Part shown: positions 1-13,600 of the stretch, piece after piece | Position numbering within the stretch: the first letter of the stretch is position 1 | Layout of the letters: every line of letters starts with the position of its first letter | Assembly: GCA_027923505.1 (NCBI GenBank) | Contig: BROI01000010.1 | Location: 62,001 to 126,000, forward strand | Origin: Mayamaea pseudoterrestris | Lineage: Eukaryota > Bacillariophyta > Bacillariophyceae > Sellaphorales > Sellaphoraceae | Direction of reading: 5' to 3' | Length of the DNA: 64,000 bases | The notes under the pieces: model-generated | What the model was told of the DNA's origin: nothing | The model's input: only the letters and a program-made list of their open reading frames with translations | Databases searched by the model: none | Translations under genes and position numbers: made by a program

Positions 1-1635
1 CTGTGAGCCTCCAGGCAGTCCGTTTTGTACCATGTCAGACCATCCACTCAAGTCAATGGCACACCCTGGACATGTTTGCATGACTCATTGGGTTGTTGGG
101 TGATCAGGGGACGGGGCATTGTGGTGAATCAGTTCCATAGTTTGGGGTGTTGGCCCACCCATTTTGGATGGTGTGAGCCTCCAGGCAGTCCGTTTTGCAC
201 CATTTCCGCCCCATCCCTCCAATGGCACACCCTGGACATGTTTTGCCTGGCTCATTGTGGTTTGTTGGTGAGCCGGGCATGAGAGCATTGTAGTGGTATG
301 ATTTCCATAATTTGGGGTGTTGGCCACACCCATCTTGTAGACCATTCCATGCCTGTAGGCCTCCAGGCAGTCGTTTTGTACTGCATGTCAGCATCCCACC
401 TCATGTCAATGGCACACCCTGGACATGTTTTGCCTGACTCATGTTGGGTGATCGGGGCGGGGCATTGGTGGCTTGTTGGGGGTTGGCCCCCCATTTGTTG
501 CCAGATGGTGTAGGCCTCTCAGGCAGTCGTTTGCACCATTTCAGCCCATCACTCATGTCAATGGCACACCCTGGACATGTTTTGCCTGGCTCATTGGGGT
601 TGGGTGGCCAGGGCATGGGAGCATTTTGGGGTTGATTCCATAATTTGGGGTGTTGGCCACACCCGTCTTGTAGACCATTCCATGCTGTAAGCCTCCAGGC
701 AGTCGTTTTGTACATGTCAGACCATCCTCAAGTCAATGGCACCCTGGACATATTTTTGCCTGACTCATTGGGTTGTTGGGTGATCGGGGGGGCGATTGTG
801 GTGGTATGATTCCATAATTTGGGGTGTTGGCCACACCCCATTTTGCAGATGGTCGTAGGCCTCGCAGGCGTCCGTTTTGCACCATTCCGGCCCATCCTCA
901 TGTCAGCCAGCACACCCTGGACGTGTTTTGTCTGGCTCATTAGGGTTGTTGGGTGGCCGGGGCATGGGGCATTGTAGTGAGCCTTGATTCCATAATTTGG
1001 GGTGTTGGCCACACCCATCTTGTCATTATGCTCCAGCTGAGCCTCCAGGCAGTCCGTTTTGTACCATGTCAGACCATCCTCATGTCAATGGCACACCCTG
1101 GACATGTTTTGCCTGACTCATTGGGTTGTTGGGTGATCAGGGGATGGGGCATTGTGGTGGTATGGATCTCCATAATTTGGGGTGTCCACACCCATTTTGC
1201 AGATGTGCGGGCCTCCAGTCAATCCGTTGCATTTCAGCCCCATCCTCATGTCATGGCACACCCTGGACATGTTTTGCCTGGCTCATTGGGTTGTTGGGTG
1301 GCCCAGGCATGGGGGCATTGTAGTGGTATGATTCCACCAATTTGGGGTGTTGGCCACACCCATCTTGTTGAACCATTCCATGCTGTAGGCCTCCAGGCAG
1401 TCCGTTTTGTACCATGTCGGACCATCCTCATGTCAATATGGCACACCCTGGACATGTTTTGCCTGACTCATTGGGTTGTTGGGTGATCAGGGGAGGGGCA
1501 TTGTGGTGGTATGATTCCATAATTTTGGGGTGTTGGCCACACCCATTTTGCAGATGGTGTAGGCCTCCAGTCAGTCCGTTTTGCCCTTTTCGCCCATCCT
1601 CCAGCTCACCCTGGACATGTTTTCTGACATCATTA
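1..1635. repeat. Satellite A, left block (degenerate, about 9 units)
   Basis: Tandem units of about 172-180 bp. The recurring landmark CCATAATTTGGGGTGTTGG appears near 305, 638, 812, 990 and 1170. Two unit types alternate: one continues with TTTTGCAGATGGTG and the other with CTTGTAGACCATTCC, as in the cleaner block at 20081-22529. Units here carry many one- to ten-base insertions and deletions. The block begins before the window and passes into Satellite B near 1625-1645. Short open frames across it are chance frames and change from unit to unit. No gene is seen. Confidence 0.9.
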
Positions 1636-4600
1636 GTTGTGGGCGTTGAATGTCACAGCATCTGCGGGCTGAGTGGTGACAAGTTGTCACCAATATCCGT
1701 ACTGTTAAGAGACACTTGCCAGGCGCACCATCTTGTGGCGCAGCCTGAATAATGATGTTGGCACCATTCTGGTGTCATTTGGAGTGTATACATGGCCTGC
1801 TGAAGATTATTTTTGAATGTTATAGCATCTGCAGGCTGAGACTGGTGACAAGTTGTCACCAATATCTGCCATCCCCTGAGACACTAGCCAGACGCCACCA
1901 TCTTGGCGCAGCTGAATAATGAAGTTGGCACAATTCTGGTGTCATTTGGGTGTGTACATGGCCTGCTGTAGGGTTGTTTGAATGTCCGCGGCATCTGCAG
2001 GCTGAGACTGGTGACAAGTTGTCACCAATATCATTACGTCCCCTGAGACACTAGCCAGGCATACTATCTTGTAGCGCAGCCTGAATAATGATGTTGGCAC
2101 CTTTCTGGTGTCATTTGGAGTGTATATGGCCTGCTGTAGGGCGTTTGAATGTCACAGCATCCGCGGGCTGGGGGCTGGTGACAAGTTGTCACCAATATCA
2201 GTGCCGTCCACATTCCAGGCATACCAGCTTGTAGCGCAGCCTGAATACTAATGTTGTTGGCACCATTCTGGTGTCATTTGAGTGTATACGGCCTGCTGTA
2301 GGGGCGTTTCAATGTCACGACATGTGCAGGCTGAGACTAGTGACAAGTTGTCACCATTATCTATTACCGTCCCCTGAGACACTGGCAGGCATACCATCTT
2401 GTGGCGCAGCCTGAAAAATGATGTTGGCACCATTCTGGTGTCATTTGGGTATAGTCATGGCCTGCTGTGTTTGAATGTCACGGCATCCCGCGAGCTGAGA
2501 CTGGTGACAGGATTGTCACCAACAACATTCACCGTCCCCTGAGACACTAGCCAGGCATACCATCTTGTAGCGCCAGCCTGAATAATAGTATTGGCACCAT
2601 TCTGGTGTCATTTGAGATATACATGGCTGCTGTGGGGCATTTAGTATGCTTTAATCTGCAGGCTGAGAGTGGTGACAAGTTGTCACCAAAATCTCTGTCT
2701 GAGACACTTGCAAGGCATACCATCTTGTAGCGCAGCCTGAATAATGATGTTGGCTTTTAATTCTGGTGTCATTTGGGTATGTCACATGGCTGAGGTGTGT
2801 TTGATGTCGCATGGCATCTGCAGGCTGGAGACTGGTGACAAGTTGTCAATATCTCCATCCCCTGGACACTAGCCAGGCATACCATCTTGTAGCGCAGCCT
2901 GAATAATGATGTTGGCACCATTCTGGTGTCATTTGAAGTAAAATCATGGCCTGCTGGCAGGGTGTTTGAGATATCCGCGGCATCCGCAGGCAGCTGAGTG
3001 ACAAGTTGTCCAATATTGCAAATCTGAGACACTCCAAGTACCATCTTGTGGCGCAGCCTGAATGATGTTGGCACCATTCTGAATTGTCATTTGGGAAGTA
3101 TACACATGGCCTGCTGTAGGGGCGTTTGAATATCACGGCATCTGCAGGCTGAGAGTGGTGACAGGTTAATACCAATCACGTGCCGTACCCTGTACTCAGG
3201 CATATCATCTTGTAGCGCAGCCTGCATAATGATGTTAACATTCTGGTGTCATTTGGGTGTATACACTATAGCCTGCTGTAGGAGTTGTTTGAATGTCACA
3301 GCATCTGCAGGCAGAGACTGGTGATGAGTTGTCACCAATATCATTACCATCCCCTGAGACACTAGCCAGGCATACCATCTTGTAGCGCAGCCTGAATGGT
3401 GATGTTGGCACCATTCTGGTGTCAGTTTGGGTGTATACATGGCCTGCTGTAAGGGTGTTTGAATGTCCGCAGCATAGGCTGAGACTGGTGACAAGTTGTC
3501 ACCAATATCATTGCCATCTGAGACACTATCCAGGCATACCATCTTGTAGCGCAGCCTGAATAATGAAGTTGGCACAATTCTGGTGTCATTTGGGTGTATG
3601 CATGGCCTGCTGTAGGGTTGTTTGAATGTCACGGCATCCTGCAGGCTGAGACTGAGTGACAAGTTGTCATATGTCATTGCCGTCCCCTGAGACACTAGCC
3701 AGGAATACTATCTTGTAGCGCAGCCTGTAGACCAGCTAATGTTAGCACCATTCTGGTGTGTTTTAGGTGTATACATAGCCTGCTGAGGGTGTTTTGAATG
3801 TCACAGCATCCGCGGGCTGGAGACTGGTAGCAAGTTGTCACCAATATCATTACTGTCCTTGAGACTTTATCAGGCATACCAGCTTGTAGCGCAGCCTGAA
3901 TACTAATGTTGGCACCATTCTGGTGTCATTTGAGTGTATGCATGGCCTGCTGTAGGCGTTTCAATGTCCACGACATATGCAGGCTGAGACTGGTGACAAG
4001 TTGTCCCCATTATCATAGATCCCCTGAGACACTAGCCAGGCATACCATCTTGGCTGGCGCAGCCTGAATAATGATGTTGGCACCATTCTGGTGTCATTTG
4101 GGTATGGTATGGCCTGCTGTAGGGGTGTTTGAATGTCCGCGGCATCCCTTGGGCTGAAACTGAAGGTGACAAGTTGTCACCAATATCGTCCGTCCCCTGA
4201 GACACTAGCCAGGCATACCATCTTGTAGCGCAACCTGAATAATGATGTTGGCACCATTCTGGTGTCATTTGGGGCTCTTGCCTTGGCCTGCTGTAGGGGC
4301 GTCGAATGTCACAGCATCTGCAGGCTGAGAGTGGTGACAAGTTGTCACCAAAATCATTGCCATCCCCTGAGACACTTGCCAGGCATACCATCTTGTAGCG
4401 CAGCCTGAATAATGATGTTGGCACCATTCTGGTGTCATTTGGAGTGTGTATGGCCTGCTGAAGGTGTGTTTGAATGTCATGGCATCTGCAGGCTGAGACT
4501 GGTGACAAGTTGTCCTGTAATATCTCCATCCCCTAAGACACTAGCCAGGCATATACCATCTTGTAGCGCAGCCTGAATAATGATGTTAACCATTCTGTAG

Positions 4601-7600
4601 TGTCATTTGAACGTATGCATGGCCTGCTGTGGGGGGTGTTTGAATGTCGCGGCATCTGCAGGCTGAGACTGGTGACAAGTTGTCACCAATATCAAATGCC
4701 GTCCCCTGAGACACTAGCCAGGCATACCATCTTGTGGCATAGCCTGAATAATGATGTTGGCACCATTCTGGTGTCATTTAGGTGTATTCATAGCTGCTGT
4801 AGGGGCGTTTGAATGTCGCGGGCTGAGACTGGTGACAAGTTGTCACCGATCTCTCTGTCCCTTGAGACACTATCCAGGCATACCATCTTGTAGCGCAGCC
4901 TGAATAATGATATTGGCACCATTCTGGTGTCATTTTGGGAGTGTATACATGGCCTGCCGAGAGGGGGCGTTTGAATGTCGGCATCTGCAGGCTGAGACTG
5001 GTGACAAGTTGTCACCAATATCATTGCTGTCCCCTGAGACACTAGCCAGGCATACCATCTTGTAGCGCAGCCTGAATAATGATGTTGGCACCAATTTGGT
5101 GTCATTTGGGTATATTCATGGCCTGCTGTAAAGGCGTTTGAATCTCACGGCATCCGCAGGCTGAGGCTGGTGACAAGTTGTCACCAATATGCATACCAGC
5201 TTGTAGCGCAGCCTGAATAATGATGTTGGCACCATTCTGGTGTCATTTGGGTGTATCGCATGGCCTGTGGAGGGGGGCGTTTGAATGTCACGGCATCTGC
5301 AGGCTGAGACTGGTGACAGGGTGTCACCAGCTATCATTGCAGTCCCCTGAGACACTAGCCAGGCACACCATCTTGTAGCGCAGCCTAAATGATGATGTTG
5401 GCACCATTCTGGTGTCATTTAAGTGTATACATGGCCTGCTGTAGGGCTGTTTGAATGTCACGGCATCTGCGGGCTGAGACTGAGTGACAAGTTGTCACCA
5501 ATATCATTACCCGTCCCCTGAGACACTAGCCAGGCATACCATCTTGTGGCTCACGGCATCTGCAGGCTGAGACTGGTGACGAAGTTGTCACCAATATCAT
5601 TGCCGTCCCCTGAGACACTAATGCATACCATCTTGTTTGCGCAGCCTGAATAATGATGTTGGCACCATTCTGGTGTCATTTGGGATTTCATGGCCTGCTA
5701 TAGGGGCATTTGAATTTCACGGCATCTGCGGGCTGAGACTGGTGACAAGTTGTCACCAATATCATTGCTGTCCCCTGAGACACTAGCCAGGCATACCATC
5801 TTGTTGCGCAGCCTGAATAATGATATTTGGCACCATTCTGTTGTCATTTGGGTGTATACATGGCCCGCTGTGGGGGCGTTTGAATGTCGGCATCTGCAGG
5901 CTGAGACTGGTGACAAGTTGTCACCAATATCATTTCCCCTGAGACACTAGCCAGGCATACCATCTTGTTGCGCAGCCTGAATAATGATGTTGGCATATTC
6001 TGGTGTCATTGGTATATATGGCCTGCTATAGGGGCATTTGAATGTCCGGCATCTGCGGGCTGAGACTGGTGACAAGTTGTCACCAATATCTACCATCTGA
6101 GACACTAGCCAGGCATACCATCTTGTAGCGCAGCCTGAATAATGATCATGGCACCATTCTGGTGTCATTTGGGTGTATACATGGCCTGCTGTAGGGGCGT
6201 TTGAATGTCACGGCATCTGCAGGCTGACTGTGACAAGTTGTCACCAATATCATTAGTCCCCTGAGACACTAGCCAGGCATACCATCTTGCAGCGCAGCCT
6301 GAATAGTGATGTTGGCACCATTCTGGTGTATTTTAGGCACCTACAGGGCTTGCTGTAGGGGCGTTTGAGTGTCACGGCATCTGCGGGCTGAGACTGGTGA
6401 CAGGTTGTCACCAATATCATTGCTGTCCCCTGAGACACTAGCCAGGCATACCATCTTGGCGCAGCCTGAATTGTTGTTGGCACCATTCTGGTGTCATTTG
6501 GGTGTAATATACATGGCCTGCTGTGGGCGTTTGAATGTCACGGCATCTGCAGGCTACTGGTGACAAGTTGTCACCAATATCATTACAAACCCTGGGGCAC
6601 TAGCCAGGCACATACCATCTTGTGGCAGCCTGAATAATGTGTTTGGCACCATTCTGGTGTTTTTTGGCCCTACCTGGAGGCTTGCTGTGGGCGTTTGGAT
6701 GTCATTTGGCATCTGCGGGGCTGAGACTGGTGACAAGTTGTCACCAATATCATTACCATCCCCTGAGACACTAGCCAGGCATATCATCTTGTAGCGCAGC
6801 CTGAATAATGATGTTGGCTTGTGCTCACGCCGGCGGCCTTGCTGTAGGGGCGTTTGATCTCTTCGCGCATCTGCGGGGCTGAGACTGACAGTTGTCACCA
6901 ATATCGCTGCCGTCCCCTGAGACACTAGCCAGGCGTATCATCTTGTGGCGCAGCCTGAATAATGATGTTGGCACCATTCTGGTGTCTTTTGGTGTCATTT
7001 GGGTGTCTCGGGCTTGCTGTAGGGGCGTTTGAGTGTTCACGGCATCCTGCGGGCTGAGACTGAAGAGTGACAAGTTGTCACCAATTCGTTCTAATCCCCT
7101 AGCACTAGCCAGGCATACCATCTTGTTGCGCCTGAATATGGTGTTGGCTCTTGTTGTCATTTGGGCTACAGGGCCTGCTGTGGGGCGTTTGAATGTCACG
7201 GCATCTGCGGGGGCTGGGACTGGTGACAAGTTGTGGCCTCTATCGTACTCCCGTCCCCTGAGCACTTATGCCCGGCTCATCTTGTTGCGCAGCCTGAATA
7301 ATGATGTTGGCACCATTCTGGTGTATTTAGTGTCTCCAGGGCCTGCTGCAGGGGCATTTGAATGTCACGGCATCTGCGGGCTGAGACTGGTGACAGAGAT
7401 TGTCACCAATATCATGCCGTCCCCTAGAGACACTAGCCCAGAGCATACCATCTTGTATGCGCCCAACCCTGAATAATGATGTTGGCACCATTCTGGTGTC
7501 ATTTGGAGTGTCTCATGGCCTGCTGTGGGGCGTTTGGAAATGTCACGGCATCTACGCAGGCTGGGGACTGCAAGTGACATGTTGTCTGTATCATTACCGT

Positions 7601-10600
7601 CCCCTGAGACCTCCTCTTGTTGCGCTAGCCTGAATAATGATGTTGGCCCCTATTCTGTTGTATTTGTCCCTCGCCGTCCTGTAGGGGCGTTTGAATGTCA
7701 CGCGACATCTGCGGGCTGAGACTGGTGACAAGTTGTCACCAATATCTGCCGTCCCCTGCGCTGGCATACTATCTTTGTTGCGCAGCCTGAATGTTGATGT
7801 TGGCACCATTCTGGTGTCATTTGGAGTGTCTCATGGCCTGTTGTGGGGGCGTTTGAATGTCACGGCATCCGCGGGCTGGAGATTGGTGACAAATTTGCAT
7901 CACCAACTATCTCCGAGACACAGGCAGGCATGCCAACTCTTGTAGCGCCAAGCCTGATAATGTGTTGGCACCATTCTGGTGTGTTTTTTGGTGTGCCTTG
8001 TAGGGGCGTTTTGAATGTCCGCGGCATCTGCAGGCTGAGACTGGTGACAAGTTGTCCACCAATATCTCCGTCCCCTGAGACACTGCGGCATCACCATCTT
8101 GTAGCGCAGCCTGAATATTGATGTTGGCACCATTCTGTGGTGTTTTTGGGCACCTACAGGGGCCTGCTGTGCGTTTGAATCACGGCATCCGCGGGCTGAG
8201 ACTGGTGACAAAGTCGTCACCAATATCCTCCGCCCCCCTGAGACACTAGCCAGGCATACCATCTTGTGCCAATTTCAGCCTGATAGTGTGTTGGCACCAT
8301 TCTGGTGTCATTTTGGGTGTATACAGGTGGCCTGCTGTAGGGGCGTTTGAATGTCGCGGCATCTGCAAGGCTGAGACTGGTGACAAGTTGTCACCAATAT
8401 CATTGCCGTCCCCTGAGACACTAGCGAGGCATGCCGTCTTGTGGCGCGGCCTGAGAAAATTGATGTTGGCACCATTCTGGTGTCATTTGGTATCCTGCTG
8501 TAAGGGCGTTTGCATGTCACGGCATCTGCGGGCTGAGACTGGTGACCAGGTTGTCTCCATATCATTACCGTCCCCCTGAGTCACTAGCCAGGCATACCAT
8601 CTTGTAGCGCAGCCTGAATAATGATGTTGGCACCATTCTGGTGTCATTTGGGTGGGTACCTGGCCTGCTGTGGGGGCGTTTGAATTCACGGCATCTGCAG
8701 GCTGAGACTGGTGACAAGTTGTCACCAATATCATTGCCGTCCCCTGAGACACTAGCCAGGCATACCATCTTGTTGCGCAGCCTGAATAATGATGTTGGCA
8801 CCATTCTGGTGTCATTTGGGTGCATACATGGCCTGCTGTAGGGGCGTTTGAATGTCACGGCATCTGCAGGCTGAGACTGGTGACAAGTTGTCACCAATAT
8901 CATTGCCGTCCCTGAGACACTAGCCAGGCATACCATCTTGTTGCGCAGCCTGAATAATGATGTTGGCACCATTCTGGTATCATTTGGTTGTATACATGGC
9001 CTGCTGTAGGTGTTTTTGAATGTCACGGCATCTGCAGGCTGAGACTGGTGACAAGTTGTCACCAATATCATTGCCATCCCCTGAGACACTAACCAGGCAT
9101 ACCATCTTGTTGCGCAGCCTGAATAATGATGTGTTGGCACCATTCTGGTGTCATTTGGTGTATACATGGCCTGCTGTAGGGGCGTTTGAATGTCACGGCA
9201 TCTGCAGGCTGAGACTGGTGACAAAGTTGTCACAATATCAATGCCGTCCCCTGAGACACTAGCCAGGCATACCATCTTGTTGCGCAGCCTGAAAAATGAT
9301 GTTGGCACCATTCCGGTGTCATTTGGGTGTATACATGGCCTGCTGTAGGGGCGTTTGAATGTCATGGCATCTGCGGGCTGAGACTGGTGACAAGTTGTCA
9401 CCCAATGTCATTGCCGTCCCTGAGCCACTAGCCAGGCATACCATCTTGTAGCGCAGCCTGAATAATGATGTTGGCACCATTCTGGTGTCATTTGGGTGTA
9501 TACATGGCCTGCTGTAGGGGCGTTTGAATGTCACGGCATCTGCAGGCTGAGACTGGTGACAAGTTGTCACCAATATCATTACCATCCCCTGAGACACTAG
9601 CCAGGCATACCATCTTGTTGCGCAGCCTGAATAATGATGTTGGCACCATTCTGGTGTCATTTGGGTGTATACATGGCCTGCTGTAGGGGCGTTTGAATGT
9701 CACGGCATCTGCAGGCTGAGACTGGTGACAAGTTGTCACCAATATCATTACCGTCCTTTGAGACACTAGCCAGGCATACCATCTTGTAGCGCAGCCTGAA
9801 TAATGATGTTGGCACCATTCTGGTGTCAATTGGGTGTAGACATGGCCTGCCGTAGGGGCGTTTGAATGTCACGGCATCTGCAGGCTGAGACTGGTGACAA
9901 GTTGTCACCAATATCATTGCCGTCCCCTGAGACACTAGCCAGGCATACCATCTTGTTGCGCAGCCTGAATAATGATGTTGGCACCATTCTGGTGTCATTT
10001 GGGTGTATACATGGCCTGCTGTAGGGGCGTTTGAGTGTCACGGCATCTGCAGGCTGAGACTGGTGACAAGTTGTCACCAATATCATTACCATCCCCTGAG
10101 ACACTAGCCAGGCATATCATCTTGTCGCGCAGCCTGAATGATGATGTTGGCACCATTCTGGTGTATTTTGGGCATCTACATGGCCTGCTGTAGGGGCGTT
10201 TGAATGTCACGGCATCTGCAGGCTGAGACTGGTGACAAGTTGTCACCAATATCATTACCGTCCCCTGAGACACTAGCCAGGCATACCATCTTGTAGCGCA
10301 GCCTGAATAATGATGTTGGCACCATTCTGGTGTCATTTGGGTGTATACATAGCCTGCTGTAGGGGCGTTTGAATGTCACGGCATCTGCGGGCTGAGACTG
10401 GTGACAAGTTGTCACCAATATCAGTGCCGACCCCTGAGACACTAGCCAGGCATACCAGCTTGTAGCGCAGCCTGAATAATGATGTTGGCACCATTCTGGT
10501 GTCATTTGGGTGTGTACATAGCCTGCTGTAGGGCGTTTGAATGTCCACGGCATCTGCGGGCTGAGACTGGTGACAAGTTGTCACCAATATCATTGCTCCC

Positions 10601-13600
10601 CTGAGACACTACCAGCCATACCATCTTGTAGCGCAGCCCTGAATAATGATGTTGGCACCATTCTGGTGTCATTTGGGTGTATACGTGGCCTGCTGTGGGG
10701 CGTTTGAATGTCAAGCGGCATCTGCGGGCTGAGACTGGTGACAAGTTGTCACCAAATATCATTGCCGTCCCCTGAGACACTAGCCAGGCATGCCATCTTG
10801 TACGCAGCCTGAAATGATGTTGGCACCATTCTGGTGTCATTTGGGTGTATCACATGGCCTGCTGTAGGGCGTTTGAATGTCACGGCATCTGCAGGCTGAG
10901 ACTGGTGACAAGTTTGTCGGGCCAATATCATTGCCGTCCCCTGAGACACTAGCCAGGCATACCGTCTTGTGGCGCAGCTGAATAATGATGTTGGCACCAT
11001 TCTTATTGGTTATCCCTTTGGCCCTGCTGTAGGGGCGTTTGTGTCGCGGCATCTGCGGGCTGAGGCTGGTGATAGAGTTGTCACCCAATATCATTGCCGT
11101 CCCCTGAGACACTAGCCGGGCATACCATCTTGTTGCGCAGCCCTGAATAATGATGTTGGCACCATTTTATTTGGGTGTATACATGGCCTGCTGTGGGGGC
11201 GTTTGTTGTCACGGCATCTGCGGGCTGAGACTGGTGACAAGTTGTCACCAATATCACTCTGGCATGCCATCTTGTGGCGCAGCCGGAATAATGTGTTTGG
11301 CGCCATTCTGGTGTCATTTGGGTGTTCACATGGCCCTGCTTAGGGGTGTTTGAATGTCCGCGGCATCTGCGGGCTGTGGACTGGTGAAACAAGTTGTCTC
11401 CATTCATTACCGTCCCCTGAGACACTAGCCAGGCATACCATCTTGTAGCGCAGCCTGAATCATGATGTTGGCACCATTCTGGTGTCATTTGATGTCGCCT
11501 GCTGTAGGGGCGTTTGAATGTCCACGGCATCTGCGGGCTGGAGACTGGTGACAAGTTTGTCGCAATTTGTCCGTCCCCTGAGACACTAGCCAGGCATACC
11601 ATCTTGGAGCGCAGCCTGAATAATGATGTTGGCACCATTCTGGTGTCATTTGGGTTGGGCTTGCTGTGGGCGTTTGAATGTCCGGCATCTGCGGGCTGAG
11701 ACTGGTGACAAGTTGTCACCAATATCTTGCCGTCCCCTGGGACACTAGCCAGGCATACCATCTTGTAGCGCAGCCTGAATAATGATGTTGGCACCATTCT
11801 GTTGTCATTTGGGTCGGCCTGCTGTAGGGCGTTTGATGTCCACGCGGCATCTGCGGGCTGGGCTGGTGACAAGTTGTCACCAATATCATTCCGGTCCCCT
11901 GAGACACTAGCCAGGCGCCACCATCTTGGCGCAGCCTGAATAATGATGTTGGCACCATTCTGGTCGTTTGGGGTACCTGCTGCCTGTGGGGGCGTTTGAA
12001 TGTCACGGCATCTGCGGGCTGAGACTGGTGACAAGTTGTCACCAATATCTTACCATCCCTGGACACTAGCCAAGGCATATCATCTTGTAGCGCAGCCTGA
12101 ATAATGATGTTGGCACCATTCTGGTGTCATTTTGGCTTACAGGGCCTGCTGTAGGGGCGTTTGAATGTCCGCGGCATCTGCGAGGCTGAGACTGGTGACA
12201 AGTTGTCCCCAATATATTGCCATCCCCTGAGACACTTGCCCAGGCTACCATCTTGTGGCGCAGCCTGATATTGTGTTGTCACCATTCTGGGTGTCTTTTG
12301 GCTACTTGCTGTGGGGCGTTTGGTGTCGCCGGCATCTGCGGCTGAGACTGGTGACAAGTTGTCCCAATGTCATTGCCGTCCCCTGAGACACTAGCCAGGC
12401 ATATCATCTTGCAGCTTGAATAATGATGTTGGCACCATTCTGGTGTCATTTGGGTGTATACATGGCCTGCTGTAGGGGCGTTTGAATGTCACGGCATCTG
12501 CAGGCTGAGACTGGTGACAAGTTGTCACCAATATCATTGCCATCCCCTGAGACACTAGCCAGGCATACCATCTTGTTGCGCAGCCTGAATAATGATGTTG
12601 GCACCATTCTGGTGTCATTTGGGTGTATACATGGCCTGCTGTAGGGGCGTTTGAATGTCACGGCATCTGCAGGCTGAGACTGGTGACAAGTTGTCACCAA
12701 TATCATTGCCATCCCCTGAGACACTAGCCAGGCATACTAATAATGATGTTGGCACCATTCTGGTGTCATTTGGGTGTATACATGGCCTGCTGTAGGGGCG
12801 TTTGAATGTCACGGCATCTGCAGGCTGAGACTGGTGACAAGTTGTCACCAATATCATTACCGTCCCCTGAGACACTAGCCAGGCATACCATCTTGTAGCG
12901 CAGCCTGAATAATGATGTTGGCACCATTCTGGTGTCATTTGGGTGTATACATGGCCTGCTGTAGGGGCGTTTGAATGTCACGGCATCTGCAGGCTGAGAC
13001 TGGTGACAAGTTGTCACCAATATCATTGCCATCCCCTGAGACACTAGCCAGGCATACCATCTTGTAGCGCAGCCTGAATAATGATGTTGGCACCATTCTG
13101 GTGTCATTTGGGTATACTCATGGCCTGCTGTAGGGGCGTTTGAATGTCACGGCATCCGCGGGCTGAGACTGGTGACAAGTTGTTACCAATATCATTGCTG
13201 TCCCCTGAGACAATAGCTAGGCATACCATCTTGTGGCGCAGTTTGTATAATGATGTTGGCACCATTCTGGTGTCATTTGGGTGTATACATGGCCTGCTGT
13301 AAAGGGCGTTTGAATGTCACGGCATCTGCAGGCTGAGACTGGTGACAAGTTGTCACCAATATCATTGCCATCCCCTGAGACACTAGCCAGGCATACCATC
13401 TTGTAGCGCAGCCTGAATAATGATGTTGGCACCATTCTGGTGTCATTTGGGTGTATACATGGCCTGCTGTAGGGGCGTTTGAATGTCACGGCATCTGCAG
13501 GCTGAGACTGGTGACAAGTTGTCACCAATATCATTGCCGTCCCCCTGAGACAATAGCCAGGCATACCATCTTGTAGCGCAACCTGAATAATGATGTTGGC

